A DNA stretch of 64,000 nucleotides. Source: Motilibacter peucedani. Lineage in GTDB: Bacteria > Actinomycetota > Actinomycetes > Motilibacterales > Motilibacteraceae. The position numbers and the translations under genes are program-made. This document shows positions 1-9,339 of the stretch, piece after piece. The notes below the pieces were generated by a model that was given only the letters and a program-made list of their open reading frames with translations, searched no databases and was not told the DNA's origin. The stretch is taken from NCBI RefSeq assembly GCF_003634695.1, contig NZ_RBWV01000015.1:1-64000 (forward strand), given 5' to 3'. The stretch's first letter is position 1. Every line of letters starts with the position of its first letter.

Positions 1-95
1 GGCTCCACGAGTACAACCATCACAGGCTCCACACCGCCATCGGGCAAGTCCCACCCATCACAAGGTTGACCAACCTCACTGGGCAGAACAGCTAG
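1..95 (+). pseudogene. C-terminal fragment of an integrase-core transposase (cut by window edge)
   Basis: Reading from base 3, the frame gives LHEYNHHRLHTAIGQ, then a Pro-Pro pair and a TAG stop at 93-95. The YNxxRxHxAxG...PP pattern is the usual end of the DDE integrase core of IS481/IS3-type transposases. Only about 30 residues are visible, so it cannot be said whether the element is intact upstream. The reading runs into the stop of the convergent desaturase: the two genes share the bases CTAG (92-95). No terminal inverted repeat can be recognised between them. The family-level call rests on this short motif only. Confidence 0.7.
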
Positions 96-1195
96 CCGCG
101 CAGCGAGCTCGCCAGCGGGCAGGTGAACGGGTCGCGCGCGCCGAGGCCGACCGAGTTGAGGTAGCGGACCACGATGCCGTAGGACTCGAGCATCCCGGCC
201 TCGGTGTAGGCCACGCCGCGCTCCTCGCAGAAGCGGCGGACCAGCGGCTGCGCGCGGCGCAGGTTCGGGCGCGGCATGCTCGGGAAGAGGTGGTGCTCGA
301 CCTGGTAGTTGAGCCCGCCCATCGCGAAGTCGGTCAGCAGCCCGCCGCGCACGTTGCGCGACATGAGCACCTGGCGGCGCAGGAAGTCGACGTTCATCGA
401 GCGCGGCACGATGGGCATGCCCTTGTGGTTGGGCGCGAACGACGCCCCCATCAGCACGCCGAAGAGCCCCAGCTGCACGGCGGCGAACGCCACCGCCTTC
501 AGCGGCGGCAGGACGACGGCCAGCACCACGACGTACGCGGTGAGCCGGCTCAGCACCAGCGTGAGCTCGAGGCGGCGGTGCCTGGCCTCGCGGCGCGTGA
601 GCAGGGTGCGCACGCCGGCGGCGTGGAGGTTGACGCCCTCGAGCAGCAGCAGCGGGAAGAACGCCCAGCCCTGGTGGCGGGTCCACCACGCCGCCAGCCC
701 GGTGCGGCCCTCGGCCGCCTCGTCGCTGAAGGCGAGCACCGCCGACTCGATGTCGGGGTCGCGGCCGAGCTGATTGGGCCCGCTGTGGTGGCGGTTGTGC
801 TTGCTCGACCACCAGGCGTAGCTCAGCCCGGTGACGACGCCGCCGATCAGCCGCGAGGTCCACTCGTTCCAGGCGTGCGAGGCGAAGACCTGCCGGTGGG
901 CGGTGTCGTGGCCGAGGAAGGTCAGCTGGCTCAGCACCACCGCCATCAGCGCCGCGAGCCCGAGCTGCAGCCACGAGTCGCCCAGCAGCACGACGCCGAC
1001 CCACAGCGCCACGAACGCGCCGAGCAGGAGCAGCCCGTAGGTCCAGTACCACCCCAGGCGCCGCTGCAGCAGACCAGCCGCCATCACCTGCTTGGAGAGC
1101 TCGGCGTAGTCGGTGACGTGCCGCTCGCGGTTGCGCAGCGGCCGCGCCGGCCGCTCGCCCGCCGGTGCTGAGGGGTCGAAGACGCCTGAGGTCAC
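92..1195 (-). CDS. Membrane fatty acid desaturase (acyl-lipid/acyl-CoA type)
   Basis: A di-iron integral-membrane desaturase that would introduce a double bond into fatty acyl chains of membrane lipids. All three histidine boxes are present: HDTAH (about residues 96-100), HNRHH (133-137) and QVEHH followed by LFP near the C-terminus. Hydrophobic stretches lie around residues 48-95 and in the middle. There is no fused cytochrome b5 domain, so electrons must come from a separate ferredoxin or reductase. The GTG at 1195 is preferred because GGAAGG precedes it by 8 bases; the frame stays open to 1249. It is the last gene of the minus-strand run after mobA. Regiospecificity cannot be read from sequence. 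Confidence 0.88.
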   Translation of the reverse strand: MTSGVFDPSAPAGERPARPLRNRERHVTDYAELSKQVMAAGLLQRRLGWYWTYGLLLLGAFVALWVGVVLLGDSWLQLGLAALMAVVLSQLTFLGHDTAHRQVFASHAWNEWTSRLIGGVVTGLSYAWWSSKHNRHHSGPNQLGRDPDIESAVLAFSDEAAEGRTGLAAWWTRHQGWAFFPLLLLEGVNLHAAGVRTLLTRREARHRRLELTLVLSRLTAYVVVLAVVLPPLKAVAFAAVQLGLFGVLMGASFAPNHKGMPIVPRSMNVDFLRRQVLMSRNVRGGLLTDFAMGGLNYQVEHHLFPSMPRPNLRRAQPLVRRFCEERGVAYTEAGMLESYGIVVRYLNSVGLGARDPFTCPLASSLRG

Positions 1196-1250
1196 GAAGA
1201 AGGCCTTCCGGCAGACAGCGCTGGACACCGCTGGGGGCGCGGAGTGCACG

Positions 1251-1856
1251 TCACTGTACGCGGGGGTCCCCGCCGCCGCCCGCCCGCAGCCGTGCCGCGT
1301 CGAGCTGCTCGGGGGTGTCGCAGTCGGCCCACGCGGGCGGGCCGTCCGCGTCGACGCGGACGCCGGTGCGGGCGATGCCGCTCACCAGCCGGTGCAGCGC
1401 CAGGCCCTCGAGGTCGGGGCGGTCGCACGCTGCCTGGAGGGCGGTCCGTCGCCACACGCCGAAGAGCGTCTGCTGGCGTCCGGTGTCGTCCAGCGCGAGC
1501 GCCGCGTCGACGTCCGGGCGGCCCTCCAGCTCCTCGGCCAGCAGGCGGAGGGCGCCGGCGGTCGCGAACGGCAGGTCACCGGCGAGGACCGCGACCAGCG
1601 GCGTACGGCTGGGGCACCGTGCGACGCCCGCGGCCACCGCTGCGGCCGGACCGCCACCCGCGGGCTCCTCGCGGCACCAGGTGACGGGGCGCGCCGTCGG
1701 CCGCTCCGGGCCGACCGCCACCGTGAGCTCGGCGCCCGCGACCGCGTCGAGGACCCGGTCGAGGATCGGCCGGCCGCCGACCTCGAGGCCGAGCTTGTCG
1801 GCGCCCATGCGCCGTGACGCGCCACCAGCGAGCACCACCGCAGACCACGCGAGCAC
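1251..1856 (-). CDS. mobA: Molybdenum cofactor guanylyltransferase (MobA-like)
   Basis: A 201-residue NTP-transferase domain protein. The N-terminus has the family signature LAGGASRRMGADK, which binds the nucleotide and the pterin, and a central DLPF segment provides a metal-binding Asp. MobA transfers GMP from GTP to molybdopterin to make the guanine dinucleotide cofactor. Related actinobacterial proteins can use CTP, and that specificity cannot be decided here. The start is the GTG at 1856, 10 bases after the DUF6457 stop. Pairing with DUF6457 is common in actinobacteria and supports the call. No other molybdopterin gene lies in the window. Confidence 0.82.
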   Translation of the reverse strand: MLAWSAVVLAGGASRRMGADKLGLEVGGRPILDRVLDAVAGAELTVAVGPERPTARPVTWCREEPAGGGPAAAVAAGVARCPSRTPLVAVLAGDLPFATAGALRLLAEELEGRPDVDAALALDDTGRQQTLFGVWRRTALQAACDRPDLEGLALHRLVSGIARTGVRVDADGPPAWADCDTPEQLDAARLRAGGGGDPRVQ

Positions 1857-1866
1857 TCGCGATGCC

Positions 1867-2121
1867 TCAGTCGGCAGGGAGCTGACGGCGTACGTCGTCG
1901 GCCGCGGTGCGCAGGTCGGCGAGCGAGCCGCCGGCGCGCCCGGCGGCGACCCCGGCGAGGAACGTCGTCAGCGGGGCTGCCGGGCGGGCGACACCGTGGG
2001 CGACGTCGCGCGCGAGGTCGAGCACCAGCTGACGGGCGTCGAGGCCGGCGAGCTCGGGCGGCAGGCCGAGGGCCTCGGCGACCTGCGCGGTCCACTCGTC
2101 GAGCGTGGGGCCCTCGGTCAC
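1867..2121 (-). CDS. DUF6457 small protein linked to mobA
   Basis: An 84-residue predicted soluble, helical protein beginning [10 protein letters not shown] and ending RRQLPAD. DUF6457-type domains are found next to, or fused with, MobA in actinobacteria; no biochemical function is established. The GTG start at 2121 overlaps the TGA of the upstream transglycosylase in a GTGA junction, so translation is probably coupled. mobA follows after 10 bases. The family assignment is from recognition of the sequence pattern and context, not from a profile search. Confidence 0.7.
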   Translation of the reverse strand: MTEGPTLDEWTAQVAEALGLPPELAGLDARQLVLDLARDVAHGVARPAAPLTTFLAGVAAGRAGGSLADLRTAADDVRRQLPAD

Positions 2122-3026
2122 GGCGTGGCCTTCCCGGTCGGGGTGGGTGACGGCGTGCTGGCCGGCACGTCCGGGATCGGCGCCGTCTTGCCCGAGGCGT
2201 AGGCCTGGGCAACGGCCGCCACGAGGTTCACGTAGTCGGCGCTGTGGTTGTAGCTGAAGATCGCGGCGCCGAGGCCGGTGCCGGTGCGCAGGTCGCGCCC
2301 GCCGGAGCAGAGGTAGACGCCCGCAGCCGCGGCCGCGTCGTCGATGTCCTGCGGGTCGGCGGTGCCGTCGTGGTCGGCGTCGACCGCGACCCGCACCCAC
2401 GTGCTCGGCAGGAACTGCATCGGGCCGACCGCCCGGTCGAACTCGGTGTCGCCGTCGAGCGCGCCCCCGTCGGAGTCGGCCACGGCGGCGAACTGGCCGC
2501 CGTCGAGCCGCGGCCCGACGATCGCAGGGACGGGTACGCCGTCGGCCCCCAGCACGCTGCCCCCGAACCGCCCGTGGTTCGACTCGACCCGCCCGATGCC
2601 GGCGAGCACCGGCCAGGACAGGTGGCAGCCGGGGGAGCGCTGGGCCAGCAGGGCCGCCGCGGAGATGTAGGCGGAGAGCGCGTGCGCCGGGATGCCGCTG
2701 CTGAGCAGCTGGGCCGGGACCACGCGGGCGGCCGTCACGGGCGCCTGGGTGGCAGCCGCGGACGCCTGCTCGCGCAGCTCGTCACCGAGGCTGCCGACGA
2801 CCGGAGCGCTCGGCACGGGCGCGGCGACCTCCTGCAGGCCGAGCGCCGGGCGGGCCGGTGCGGCGGGAAGGGCGGCGGCAGGGGCGGGCGCCGGTCCCGG
2901 CGAGCTGAGGGCGGAGGCGGAGACCAGGAGCACGGGCACGCAGGCGAGCGCCGCGGCGGTCGCCGGCCTGGGCAGGCGGCGGGTTGCCGGGCGCCGAACG
3001 GCCTGCACAGCGGTTCGCATCCTCAT
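2118..3026 (-). CDS. Secreted lytic murein transglycosylase (SLT/MltB-like)
   Basis: A 302-residue exported muramidase-like enzyme that cleaves the glycan strand with formation of 1,6-anhydro-muramic acid. An Arg-rich N-terminus and a hydrophobic segment around residues 22-42 form a signal peptide, followed by an Ala/Pro linker. The catalytic domain (about 125-275) has GRVESNHG with the catalytic Glu, then [10 protein letters not shown] and SYNHSADYV, all hallmarks of the lysozyme-like transglycosylase fold. The Ser/Thr/Pro C-terminal tail is low complexity. It heads the minus-strand run with DUF6457-mobA. It is divergent from hemL, with about 110 bases between the two starts. Confidence 0.88.
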   Translation of the reverse strand: MRMRTAVQAVRRPATRRLPRPATAAALACVPVLLVSASALSSPGPAPAPAAALPAAPARPALGLQEVAAPVPSAPVVGSLGDELREQASAAATQAPVTAARVVPAQLLSSGIPAHALSAYISAAALLAQRSPGCHLSWPVLAGIGRVESNHGRFGGSVLGADGVPVPAIVGPRLDGGQFAAVADSDGGALDGDTEFDRAVGPMQFLPSTWVRVAVDADHDGTADPQDIDDAAAAAGVYLCSGGRDLRTGTGLGAAIFSYNHSADYVNLVAAVAQAYASGKTAPIPDVPASTPSPTPTGKATP

Positions 3027-3138
3027 CGTCGCGTCCTACTGTGCCACCTGCCGCCCGATCCGTCCCAGTCCGCGCCCCGCCGCAGGGCGAGACGAACGCC
3101 ACTGCGCGGCACGGTCGCGGCGCTGGAAGAATGACCGC

Positions 3139-4455
3139 GTGACCCCGCCCGACGACGCGCCCGTCTCCGCCGCCCTGTTCGACCGCGCGCTGGCGGTGAG
3201 CCCCGGCGGGGTCAACTCCCCGGTGCGCGCGTTCAAGGCCGTGGGCGGCACGCCGCGCTTCTTCGTCGAGGGCCACGGACCCTACCTCGTCGACGCCGAC
3301 GGCAAGGACTACGTCGACCTCGTCTCCTCCTGGGGACCGCTGCTGCTCGGCCACGCGCACCCCGCTGTCGTCGAGGCAGTGCGCGAGCAGGCCGGCAAGG
3401 GCACGTCCTACGGCGCGCCCAACCCGCGCGAGCTCGAGCTGGCCGAGGAGATCGTCGCCCGCATCGGGCCGGTCGAGCAGGTGCGCCTGGTCTCCTCCGG
3501 CACCGAGGCGACCATGTCCGCGATCCGGCTGGCCCGCGCCGCGACCGCGCGGGACGCGATCATCAAGTTCTCCGGCCACTACCACGGCCACTCCGACAGC
3601 CTGCTCGCCGACGCGGGCAGCGGCGTCGCGACGCTCGGCATCCCCGGCACTCCCGGCGTGACGCGCGGGGCGGCCGCCGACACCGTGGTCGTCCCCTACA
3701 ACGACCTCGCCGCGGTCGAGGCCGCGTTCGCCGCGCTCGACGGCCAGGTCGCCTGCGTCATCACCGAGGCCGCCGCCGGCAACATGGGCGTCGTGCCGCC
3801 CGAGCCCGGCTTCACCGCGGGCCTGCGCGAGGTCTGCGACCGCTACGGCGCGCTGCTGGTGAGCGACGAGGTCATGACGGGCTTCCGCGCCTCGGCCACC
3901 GGCTGGTACGGCATCGAGGGCGTCCGCCCCGACCTCATGACGTTCGGCAAGGTCATGGGCGGCGGCTTCCCGGCCGCGGCGTTCGGCGGCCCTGCCGAGG
4001 TGATGAGCCTGCTCGCGCCCTCCGGCCCCGTCTACCAGGCGGGCACGCTGTCGGGGAACCCCGTCGCCACCGCAGCGGGGCTCGCCACGCTGCGCGCGGC
4101 GGACGACGACGCGTACGCAGCGCTGGGCCACGCCGCCACCACCGTGGCGCGCCTGGCGAGCGACGCGCTCGCCGCCGAGGGCGTCGCCCACCGGGTGCAG
4201 ACGGCGGGCACGATGTTCAGCATCTTCTTCACCGCGGAGCAGGTCGTCGACTACGACGGCGCCCGCGGCCAGCAGGCGTGGCGCTACCCGGCGTTCTTCC
4301 ACTCGATGCTCGACGCGGGCGTCTACCTGCCGCCGTCGGCGTTCGAGGCGTGGTTCCTCTCCGCGGCCCACGACGACGCGGCGCTCGAGCGGGTCGCCGA
4401 CGCGCTGCCCGCCGCAGCCAAGGCCGCGGCCGCCGCGGAGGCGCCCGATGCCTGA
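3139..4455 (+). CDS. hemL: Glutamate-1-semialdehyde 2,1-aminomutase
   Basis: A PLP-dependent enzyme that converts glutamate-1-semialdehyde to 5-aminolevulinate in the C5 heme pathway. It is 438 residues, the normal family length. Visible are the N-terminal [12 protein letters not shown] motif, the phosphate-binding GTEA (121-124), SDEV with the PLP-pyridine Asp243, and GKVMGGG with the Schiff-base Lys271. The GTG at 3139 is chosen because it begins the conserved N-terminus. It lies six bases after an AAGAAT -10-like box, so the message may be leaderless, though a GGAAG is also present. The 3' end overlaps the next gene by 8 bases, starting a six-gene heme/cytochrome c operon. Confidence 0.95.
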   Translation: MTPPDDAPVSAALFDRALAVSPGGVNSPVRAFKAVGGTPRFFVEGHGPYLVDADGKDYVDLVSSWGPLLLGHAHPAVVEAVREQAGKGTSYGAPNPRELELAEEIVARIGPVEQVRLVSSGTEATMSAIRLARAATARDAIIKFSGHYHGHSDSLLADAGSGVATLGIPGTPGVTRGAAADTVVVPYNDLAAVEAAFAALDGQVACVITEAAAGNMGVVPPEPGFTAGLREVCDRYGALLVSDEVMTGFRASATGWYGIEGVRPDLMTFGKVMGGGFPAAAFGGPAEVMSLLAPSGPVYQAGTLSGNPVATAAGLATLRAADDDAYAALGHAATTVARLASDALAAEGVAHRVQTAGTMFSIFFTAEQVVDYDGARGQQAWRYPAFFHSMLDAGVYLPPSAFEAWFLSAAHDDAALERVADALPAAAKAAAAAEAPDA

Positions 4456-5086
4456 GACCACTCGAGTCCACGTGGTGCGCCACGGGGAGGTGCACAACCC
4501 CGAGGGCGTCCTCTACGGCCGACTGCCCGGCTTCCGGCTCTCGGAGCTCGGTCTGCAGATGGCGGAGCGCCTGGGCGAGGTCCTCGGCCGGCGCGAGATC
4601 ACGCACATCGTGTCCTCGCCGCTCGAGCGCGCGCAGCAGACCGCGGCGCCGCTGGCCGCGACGCTGGGCCTCGAGGTCGCCGTCGACCCGCGGGTGATCG
4701 AGGCCGGCAACCGCTTCGAGGGCAAGACCTTCGGGGTCGGCGACGGCTCCCTGCGCCGCCCGGCGATCTGGCCGCTGCTGGTCAACCCGTTCCGCCCGTC
4801 GTGGGGCGAGCCCTACGTCGAGATCGCCGCCCGCATGCGTGCGGCGGTCGCCGACGTGCGCGCGGCCGTCCGCGGCGGCGAAGCGGTCATCGTCAGCCAC
4901 CAGCTGCCCGTGTGGACGATGCGCCGGTCCTACGAAGGCCGCCGGCTCTGGCACGACCCGCGCAACCGCCAGTGCTCGCTCGCGTCGGTGACCACGCTGG
5001 TCTGGACCGGCGACCGGCTGACGGCGATCGACTACACCGAGCCGGCGGGCGACCTGCTGCCCGTCAAGGCGGGCTTCGGCGCATGA
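4448..5086 (+). CDS. Histidine phosphatase family protein (phosphoglycerate-mutase-like)
   Basis: A 212-residue histidine phosphatase superfamily member. The phosphate-accepting RHGE motif appears at about residues 11-14 (VRHGEVHNP), and the second catalytic His is in [10 protein letters not shown]-loop-like spacing with an Arg in SSPLERA supports an active enzyme. Proteins of this branch sit between hemL and resA in many actinobacteria; the physiological substrate is unknown, and the label phosphoglycerate mutase should not be taken literally. It overlaps hemL (ATGCCTGA) and the thioredoxin-like gene (ATGA), so it is part of the same translationally coupled operon. Confidence 0.85.
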   Translation: MPETTRVHVVRHGEVHNPEGVLYGRLPGFRLSELGLQMAERLGEVLGRREITHIVSSPLERAQQTAAPLAATLGLEVAVDPRVIEAGNRFEGKTFGVGDGSLRRPAIWPLLVNPFRPSWGEPYVEIAARMRAAVADVRAAVRGGEAVIVSHQLPVWTMRRSYEGRRLWHDPRNRQCSLASVTTLVWTGDRLTAIDYTEPAGDLLPVKAGFGA

Positions 5087-5682
5087 GGGTCCGACTCGCG
5101 GCGCTCGCCGCGCTCGTCGCGCTGGGTCTGGCCGGCTGCACCGGCGGCTCGGACTCGCCCGCCGACGGCATCGTCATCGGTGACGGCGGCATCGTGCAGT
5201 GGGACCCGGGCAAGGGCCCGGAGCTGCCGGCTGTCTCCGGCACGACGCTCGAGGGCACGAAGCTCGACCTCGCGTCGTTCAAGGGCGACGTGACGGTCGT
5301 CAACCTCTGGGGCACCTGGTGCGGGCCCTGCCAGGAGGAGTCGCCGACCCTGGCTGCCGTCGCCGGGCAGTTCCCCGACGTCCACTTCGTCGGTGTCGAC
5401 GTCCGCGACTCCGGCGACCGCACCAAGGCGCAGAAGTTCCTCGAGAAGTACCGCATCACCTACCCCAGCCTCGACGACGCCGACGGCTCGCTGACCCTCG
5501 CGATGCGCAAGGTCCTCGTGGGCGCGGGCTCGCCCCCGCAGACGCTCGTCGTGGGCCGCGACGGCCGGCTCGTCGGCCGCATCGCCCAGACGGCCGAGAA
5601 GTCGATCCTCGTCGGCCTGCTGCAGACCGCCGGCGTCGACACCGGCAGCGCGCCCACGCCCTCGGCGGGTGCCTCGTCGTGA
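5083..5682 (+). CDS. resA: Thioredoxin-like lipoprotein for cytochrome c maturation (ResA/TlpA)
   Basis: A 199-residue exported thiol-disulfide oxidoreductase. The N-terminal signal ends in a lipobox, LAGC at about residues 17-20, so it should be anchored to the outer face of the membrane. The thioredoxin fold contains WCGPC, and a cis-Pro is likely in SPPQTLVV. In System II biogenesis this protein reduces the apocytochrome c CxxCH cysteines, taking electrons from CcdA, which is encoded immediately downstream. ATG 5083 overlaps the previous stop and the 3' end overlaps ccdA as GTGA. The low-complexity Ser/Ala/Pro C-terminus is unremarkable. Confidence 0.9.
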   Translation: MRVRLAALAALVALGLAGCTGGSDSPADGIVIGDGGIVQWDPGKGPELPAVSGTTLEGTKLDLASFKGDVTVVNLWGTWCGPCQEESPTLAAVAGQFPDVHFVGVDVRDSGDRTKAQKFLEKYRITYPSLDDADGSLTLAMRKVLVGAGSPPQTLVVGRDGRLVGRIAQTAEKSILVGLLQTAGVDTGSAPTPSAGASS

Positions 5683-6422
5683 GCGTCGGCGGCACGGTCG
5701 TCAGCGGGCCGCTGGTGCTGGCCGTGCCCGTGGCGCTCGCGGCCGGGCTGGTGTCGTTCGCGTCGCCGTGCGTGCTGCCGCTGGTGCCCGGCTACCTCTC
5801 CTACGTCACCGGCCTGTCCGGCGAGGAGATCGCCGAGCGCCGCCAGGGCCGCGTACTGCTCGGCACGCTGCTGTTCGTGCTGGGCTTCTCGGTCGTCTTC
5901 GTGGTCGAGGGCGCTCTGGTGGGAGCCGCGGCGAGCGTCTTCCTCCGCGAGCACCAGGACGCGCTGCAGCGCGGGCTCGGCGCCCTGACGGTCGTCTTCG
6001 GCCTCGCCTTCGCCGGCGCGCTGCCGGGCGTCTCGCGCGAGTGGCGCCTGCACACCCGCCCTCGCCTGGGTCTCGCCGGCGCGCCCCTGCTCGGCGCGCT
6101 GTTCGGCCTCGGCTGGACCCCCTGCCTCGGCCCGACGATCGGCGCGGTGCTGACCCTCGCCGCCCGCGACGGGAGCGCAGCCCGCGGCGCGGGGCTCGCC
6201 GCCGCGTACTGCGTCGGGCTCGGTCTGCCGTTCCTGGTCGCGGGGCTGGCCTACCGCCGCGCGCTCGGCACGTTCAAGGTCATCCGCGCCCACTCGGCGT
6301 GGGTGATGCGCCTGGGCGGTGCGATGCTCGTGACCGTGGGGCTGCTGCTGGTGACCGGTACGTGGGGTGAGCTCATCGTGGAGCTGCAGCGGCACTACGG
6401 CACGTACTCGACGGGGCTGTGA
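5679..6422 (+). CDS. ccdA: Cytochrome c biogenesis membrane protein CcdA
   Basis: A 247-residue polytopic membrane protein with about six hydrophobic segments that passes reducing equivalents from cytoplasmic thioredoxin to extracytoplasmic ResA. Both redox cysteines are visible in their family contexts, FASPCVLPLVPGY near residue 30 and GWTPCLGPTIG near residue 148. The GTG start overlaps the resA stop (GTGA). The resB GTG begins one base after the ccdA stop. The operon order resA-ccdA-resB-ccsA is typical of actinobacterial System II. Confidence 0.93.
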   Translation: MSVGGTVVSGPLVLAVPVALAAGLVSFASPCVLPLVPGYLSYVTGLSGEEIAERRQGRVLLGTLLFVLGFSVVFVVEGALVGAAASVFLREHQDALQRGLGALTVVFGLAFAGALPGVSREWRLHTRPRLGLAGAPLLGALFGLGWTPCLGPTIGAVLTLAARDGSAARGAGLAAAYCVGLGLPFLVAGLAYRRALGTFKVIRAHSAWVMRLGGAMLVTVGLLLVTGTWGELIVELQRHYGTYSTGL

Positions 6423-6423
6423 C

Positions 6424-8022
6424 GTGGTAGCCGTCGTCGAGAGGACCGCCAGCCGCACCCCGAAGGGCCTCGGTCCCGTCGGCTGGGCGCGGTGGGGGTG
6501 GCGGACGCTCACCTCGATGCGTACGGCGCTGCTCCTCCTGCTCCTGCTGGCGCTCGCCGCCGTGCCGGGGTCGCTGCTGCCGCAGCAGGGCGTCAACCCC
6601 TCGCGGGTGGCGGCCTACCGCGACGAGCACCCGGACCTCGCGCCGTGGGTCGACCGGCTGGGCGGGTTCGCCGTCTACTCCTCGCCGTGGTTCGCCGCGG
6701 TCTACCTGCTGCTGTTCGCCTCGCTCATCGGCTGCGTGGTGCCGCGGGCGCGGCTGCACCTGCGCGCCATCCGCTCGCGGCCGCCGGCGACGCCGAGCCG
6801 GCTCGAGCGGCTGCAGGAGCACCGGCTGCTGAGCAGCGCGGCCCCGGCGGCCGACGTGCTCACCGCCGCTCGCGAGGCGCTGGATGCCGGTCGCTACCGC
6901 CACGACGACCACCCGTCGTCGGTCGCGGCGGAGAAGGGCTACCTCAAGGAGACCGGCAACCTGGTCTTCCACGTGGCCCTGCTGCTGCTGCTCGTGGCGT
7001 TCGCCTACGGCCACCTGCTCGGCTACACCGGCAACCGCGTGGTGACCGAGGGCGAGGGCTTCGGCAACGGGCAGTACGACAGCGTCTCCTACGGCGCGAG
7101 CGCCGGCCCCGGCGACGTCGTCCCCTTCACGCTCCACCTCGACAGCCTCGACGTCCGCTACCAGCAGGACGGCGACCAGCGCGGGGCGCCCCGCGGCTTC
7201 GACGCGAAGGTGCGCTGGACGATGGGCGCGCGGTCCGGCACCGCCGACATCGCGCCGAACGAGCCGCTGGTCGTCGACGGCGACAAGGTGTTCCTCACCG
7301 GCAACGGCTACAGCCTGGTGTTCACCGTGCGCGACAAGGACGGCACGGTGGTGAGCAAGGAGCGGCCCTCGGTCTTCCTGCCGCGTGACGGCAACAACAC
7401 CTCGATCGGCGCGGTCAAGGTGCCCGAGGCCGACGGGGGACTGGCCTTCCAGGGCGTCTTCCTGCCCACCGAGCTGATGGACTCCAAGCAGGGCCCGATC
7501 TCGATCTTCCCCGACCTGCTGATCCCGAAGGTGTTCCTGACCGCCTACACCGGCGTCGACGCCTCGGCCTCGGTCTACACGCTGGACACGACGCACCTGA
7601 AGCAGGTCAGCGACAACGGCGTGAAGTGGACCCGCTCGATCGGCATCGGCGAGACGGCGACGCTGCCCGACGGCAGCTCGATCACGCTCGACACGGTGCG
7701 CCGGTTCGCCAACTTCCAGGTCTCGAACTCCACGGGCAACCTCCCGACGCTGGCCGCCGCGGTGCTCGCGCTCGCCGGGCTGACGATGTCGCTGCTGATG
7801 CGCCAGCGCCGCGTCTGGGTCCGCGCGACGCCGGGCGCCGACGGGCGTACCGTCGTGGAGGTCGCCGGCCTGGGCAAGGGCGACTCCGAGGGCCTGCGGG
7901 CCGAGGTCGACGCTCTCGCCGCCGAGCTCGCACGCCGCCTCGGCGAGCAGCCGCCCGACCTCCGGCCCCCCGGGCCGCGCACCGACACACCGCAGGTCGC
8001 ACACCGCGAGGAGAGCACGTGA
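6424..8022 (+). CDS. resB: Cytochrome c synthase subunit ResB (CcsB/Ccs1)
   Basis: A 532-residue member of the ResB family, half of the System II heme lyase that attaches heme to apocytochrome c outside the membrane. It has hydrophobic segments near residues 35-55 and 80-100, another after about residue 180, a large extracytoplasmic domain, and a last membrane segment around 440-460. The GTG at 6424 is chosen because the preceding stop is at 6422 and the frame contains no better signal; a second GTG at 6433 is possible. The 3' end overlaps ccsA as GTGA, with GAGGAG placed for ccsA. Confidence 0.92.
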   Translation: MVAVVERTASRTPKGLGPVGWARWGWRTLTSMRTALLLLLLLALAAVPGSLLPQQGVNPSRVAAYRDEHPDLAPWVDRLGGFAVYSSPWFAAVYLLLFASLIGCVVPRARLHLRAIRSRPPATPSRLERLQEHRLLSSAAPAADVLTAAREALDAGRYRHDDHPSSVAAEKGYLKETGNLVFHVALLLLLVAFAYGHLLGYTGNRVVTEGEGFGNGQYDSVSYGASAGPGDVVPFTLHLDSLDVRYQQDGDQRGAPRGFDAKVRWTMGARSGTADIAPNEPLVVDGDKVFLTGNGYSLVFTVRDKDGTVVSKERPSVFLPRDGNNTSIGAVKVPEADGGLAFQGVFLPTELMDSKQGPISIFPDLLIPKVFLTAYTGVDASASVYTLDTTHLKQVSDNGVKWTRSIGIGETATLPDGSSITLDTVRRFANFQVSNSTGNLPTLAAAVLALAGLTMSLLMRQRRVWVRATPGADGRTVVEVAGLGKGDSEGLRAEVDALAAELARRLGEQPPDLRPPGPRTDTPQVAHREEST

Positions 8023-8969
8023 CGCTGGCAGCCCTGAGCCTCGACCTCGTCTACTCGGCGATGGCCGTCTACGCGCTGGCGATGGTGTGCTACTTCGTCG
8101 AGCTCGCGGTCGGCGAGGTCGTCGTGCCGGCGGCCGCTCCGGTGCCCGCGCCCGTCGCGGCCGCGTCGGGCGGCTCGACGATCACGCTGGCCGAGCCGCC
8201 GGTCGCGGTTCCCGCCGTCCCGCGCGGCGAGCGCTGGGGGCGCACCGCCGTCTCGCTCACCGTGCTCGCCTTCGTGCTCCACGCCGCCGGCGTGGTCACG
8301 CGCGGCCTGGCCGCGGGGCGCGCGCCCTGGGGCAACATGTACGAGTTCGCGATCACCGCGACGCTCGCCGCCTCCGGCGTGCTCCTCCTGGGCCTGCGCA
8401 GCTGGCGGGTCCGCGCGGTCGGCGCCGTGGTCGTCCCGGTCCTGCTGCTCCTGCTCGGGCTGGCCGTCACGGTCCTCTACACCGACGCCGAGCAGCTGGT
8501 GCCGGCGCTGCAGTCGTACTGGCTCTGGATCCACGTCACCGCTGCGACGCTCGCGGCCGGCGGCTTCACGCTCGGCGCCGCGTTCACCGTGCTGCAGATG
8601 GCGCGCTCGCGGGCCGAGTCGCGCGGGCGCACCCCGCGCTGGGCGGTCTCGCTGCCGGCGTCGGAGCAGCTCGAGCGCATGGCCTACCGCGCCCACGTCT
8701 TCGCCTTCCCGGTCTTCACCTTCGCGGTGATGGCCGGTGCGATCTGGGCCGAGAACGCCTGGGGCCGCTACTGGGGCTGGGACCCCAAGGAGACCTGGTC
8801 GTTCATCACCTGGGTCTTCTACGCCGCGGCCCTGCACGCCCGCGCGACCGCCGGCTGGCGCGGCCGGGGCAGCGGCGTGCTCGCCCTGCTCGGCTTCGCC
8901 GCGCTGATGTTCAACCTGTTCGGCGTCAACATCTGGATCACCGGCCTGCACTCCTACGCGGGGGTATGA
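8019..8969 (+). CDS. ccsA: Cytochrome c biogenesis protein CcsA (heme-handling WWD protein)
   Basis: A 316-residue polytopic membrane protein that, with ResB, exports heme and ligates it to apocytochrome c. The tryptophan-rich WWD signature is clear around residues 250-270 (WGRYWGWDPKETWSF). Conserved heme-ligand-type histidines occur in flanking segments, for example WIHVT and LHSYAGV at the C-terminus. An Ala/Pro-rich insertion follows the first membrane segment. It is the last gene of the hemL-ccsA operon. The downstream gene is on the other strand, ending 7 bases away. Confidence 0.94.
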   Translation: MTLAALSLDLVYSAMAVYALAMVCYFVELAVGEVVVPAAAPVPAPVAAASGGSTITLAEPPVAVPAVPRGERWGRTAVSLTVLAFVLHAAGVVTRGLAAGRAPWGNMYEFAITATLAASGVLLLGLRSWRVRAVGAVVVPVLLLLLGLAVTVLYTDAEQLVPALQSYWLWIHVTAATLAAGGFTLGAAFTVLQMARSRAESRGRTPRWAVSLPASEQLERMAYRAHVFAFPVFTFAVMAGAIWAENAWGRYWGWDPKETWSFITWVFYAAALHARATAGWRGRGSGVLALLGFAALMFNLFGVNIWITGLHSYAGV

Positions 8970-8976
8970 CCGGGGC

Positions 8977-9333
8977 TCAGCCCGTCGCGTCGGGGCCTTC
9001 CTCGCGCAGCTTGCGCTCGCGCTCCTCGAGGTCGCGCTGCCACTTGCTCAGCCGCAGCCGCTCGAGGAACTCGGGGTCGTCGTCGGGCGCGACGCTCGGG
9101 GTGCTCGGGCGGTAGCCGCCGTAGGGGCCGAAGCCTCCGGGCGAGGCCGGCCGACGGCGCTTCTTGCCGGCGAAGATGTAGACCAGCGCCCCGATGACCG
9201 GGAACAGCAGGATGAACAGCACCCACACCACCTTGGGCAGCCCCTCGAGGTCCTCCTCCCGCGTCTGCAGGATGTCGACCAGCGCCCAGACGTCGAGGGC
9301 CACGAACAGCAGGTAGGGCAGGATCCGGAGCAC
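8977..9333 (-). CDS. PLDc_N domain membrane protein
   Basis: A 118-residue protein with two hydrophobic segments (about 3-20 and 36-54) followed by KKRRR and a charged Arg/Glu-rich tail. The layout matches the phospholipase D-nuclease N-terminal (PLDc_N) family of small membrane proteins; the catalytic HKD motif is absent, so it is not a phospholipase. Its function is unknown. The GTG start at 9333 is exactly six bases after TACGCT on the minus strand, predicting a leaderless transcript. It is divergent from the DUF4229 gene, which has the mirror-image arrangement. Confidence 0.8.
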   Translation of the reverse strand: MLRILPYLLFVALDVWALVDILQTREEDLEGLPKVVWVLFILLFPVIGALVYIFAGKKRRRPASPGGFGPYGGYRPSTPSVAPDDDPEFLERLRLSKWQRDLEERERKLREEGPDATG

Positions 9334-9339
9334 GGGTTC

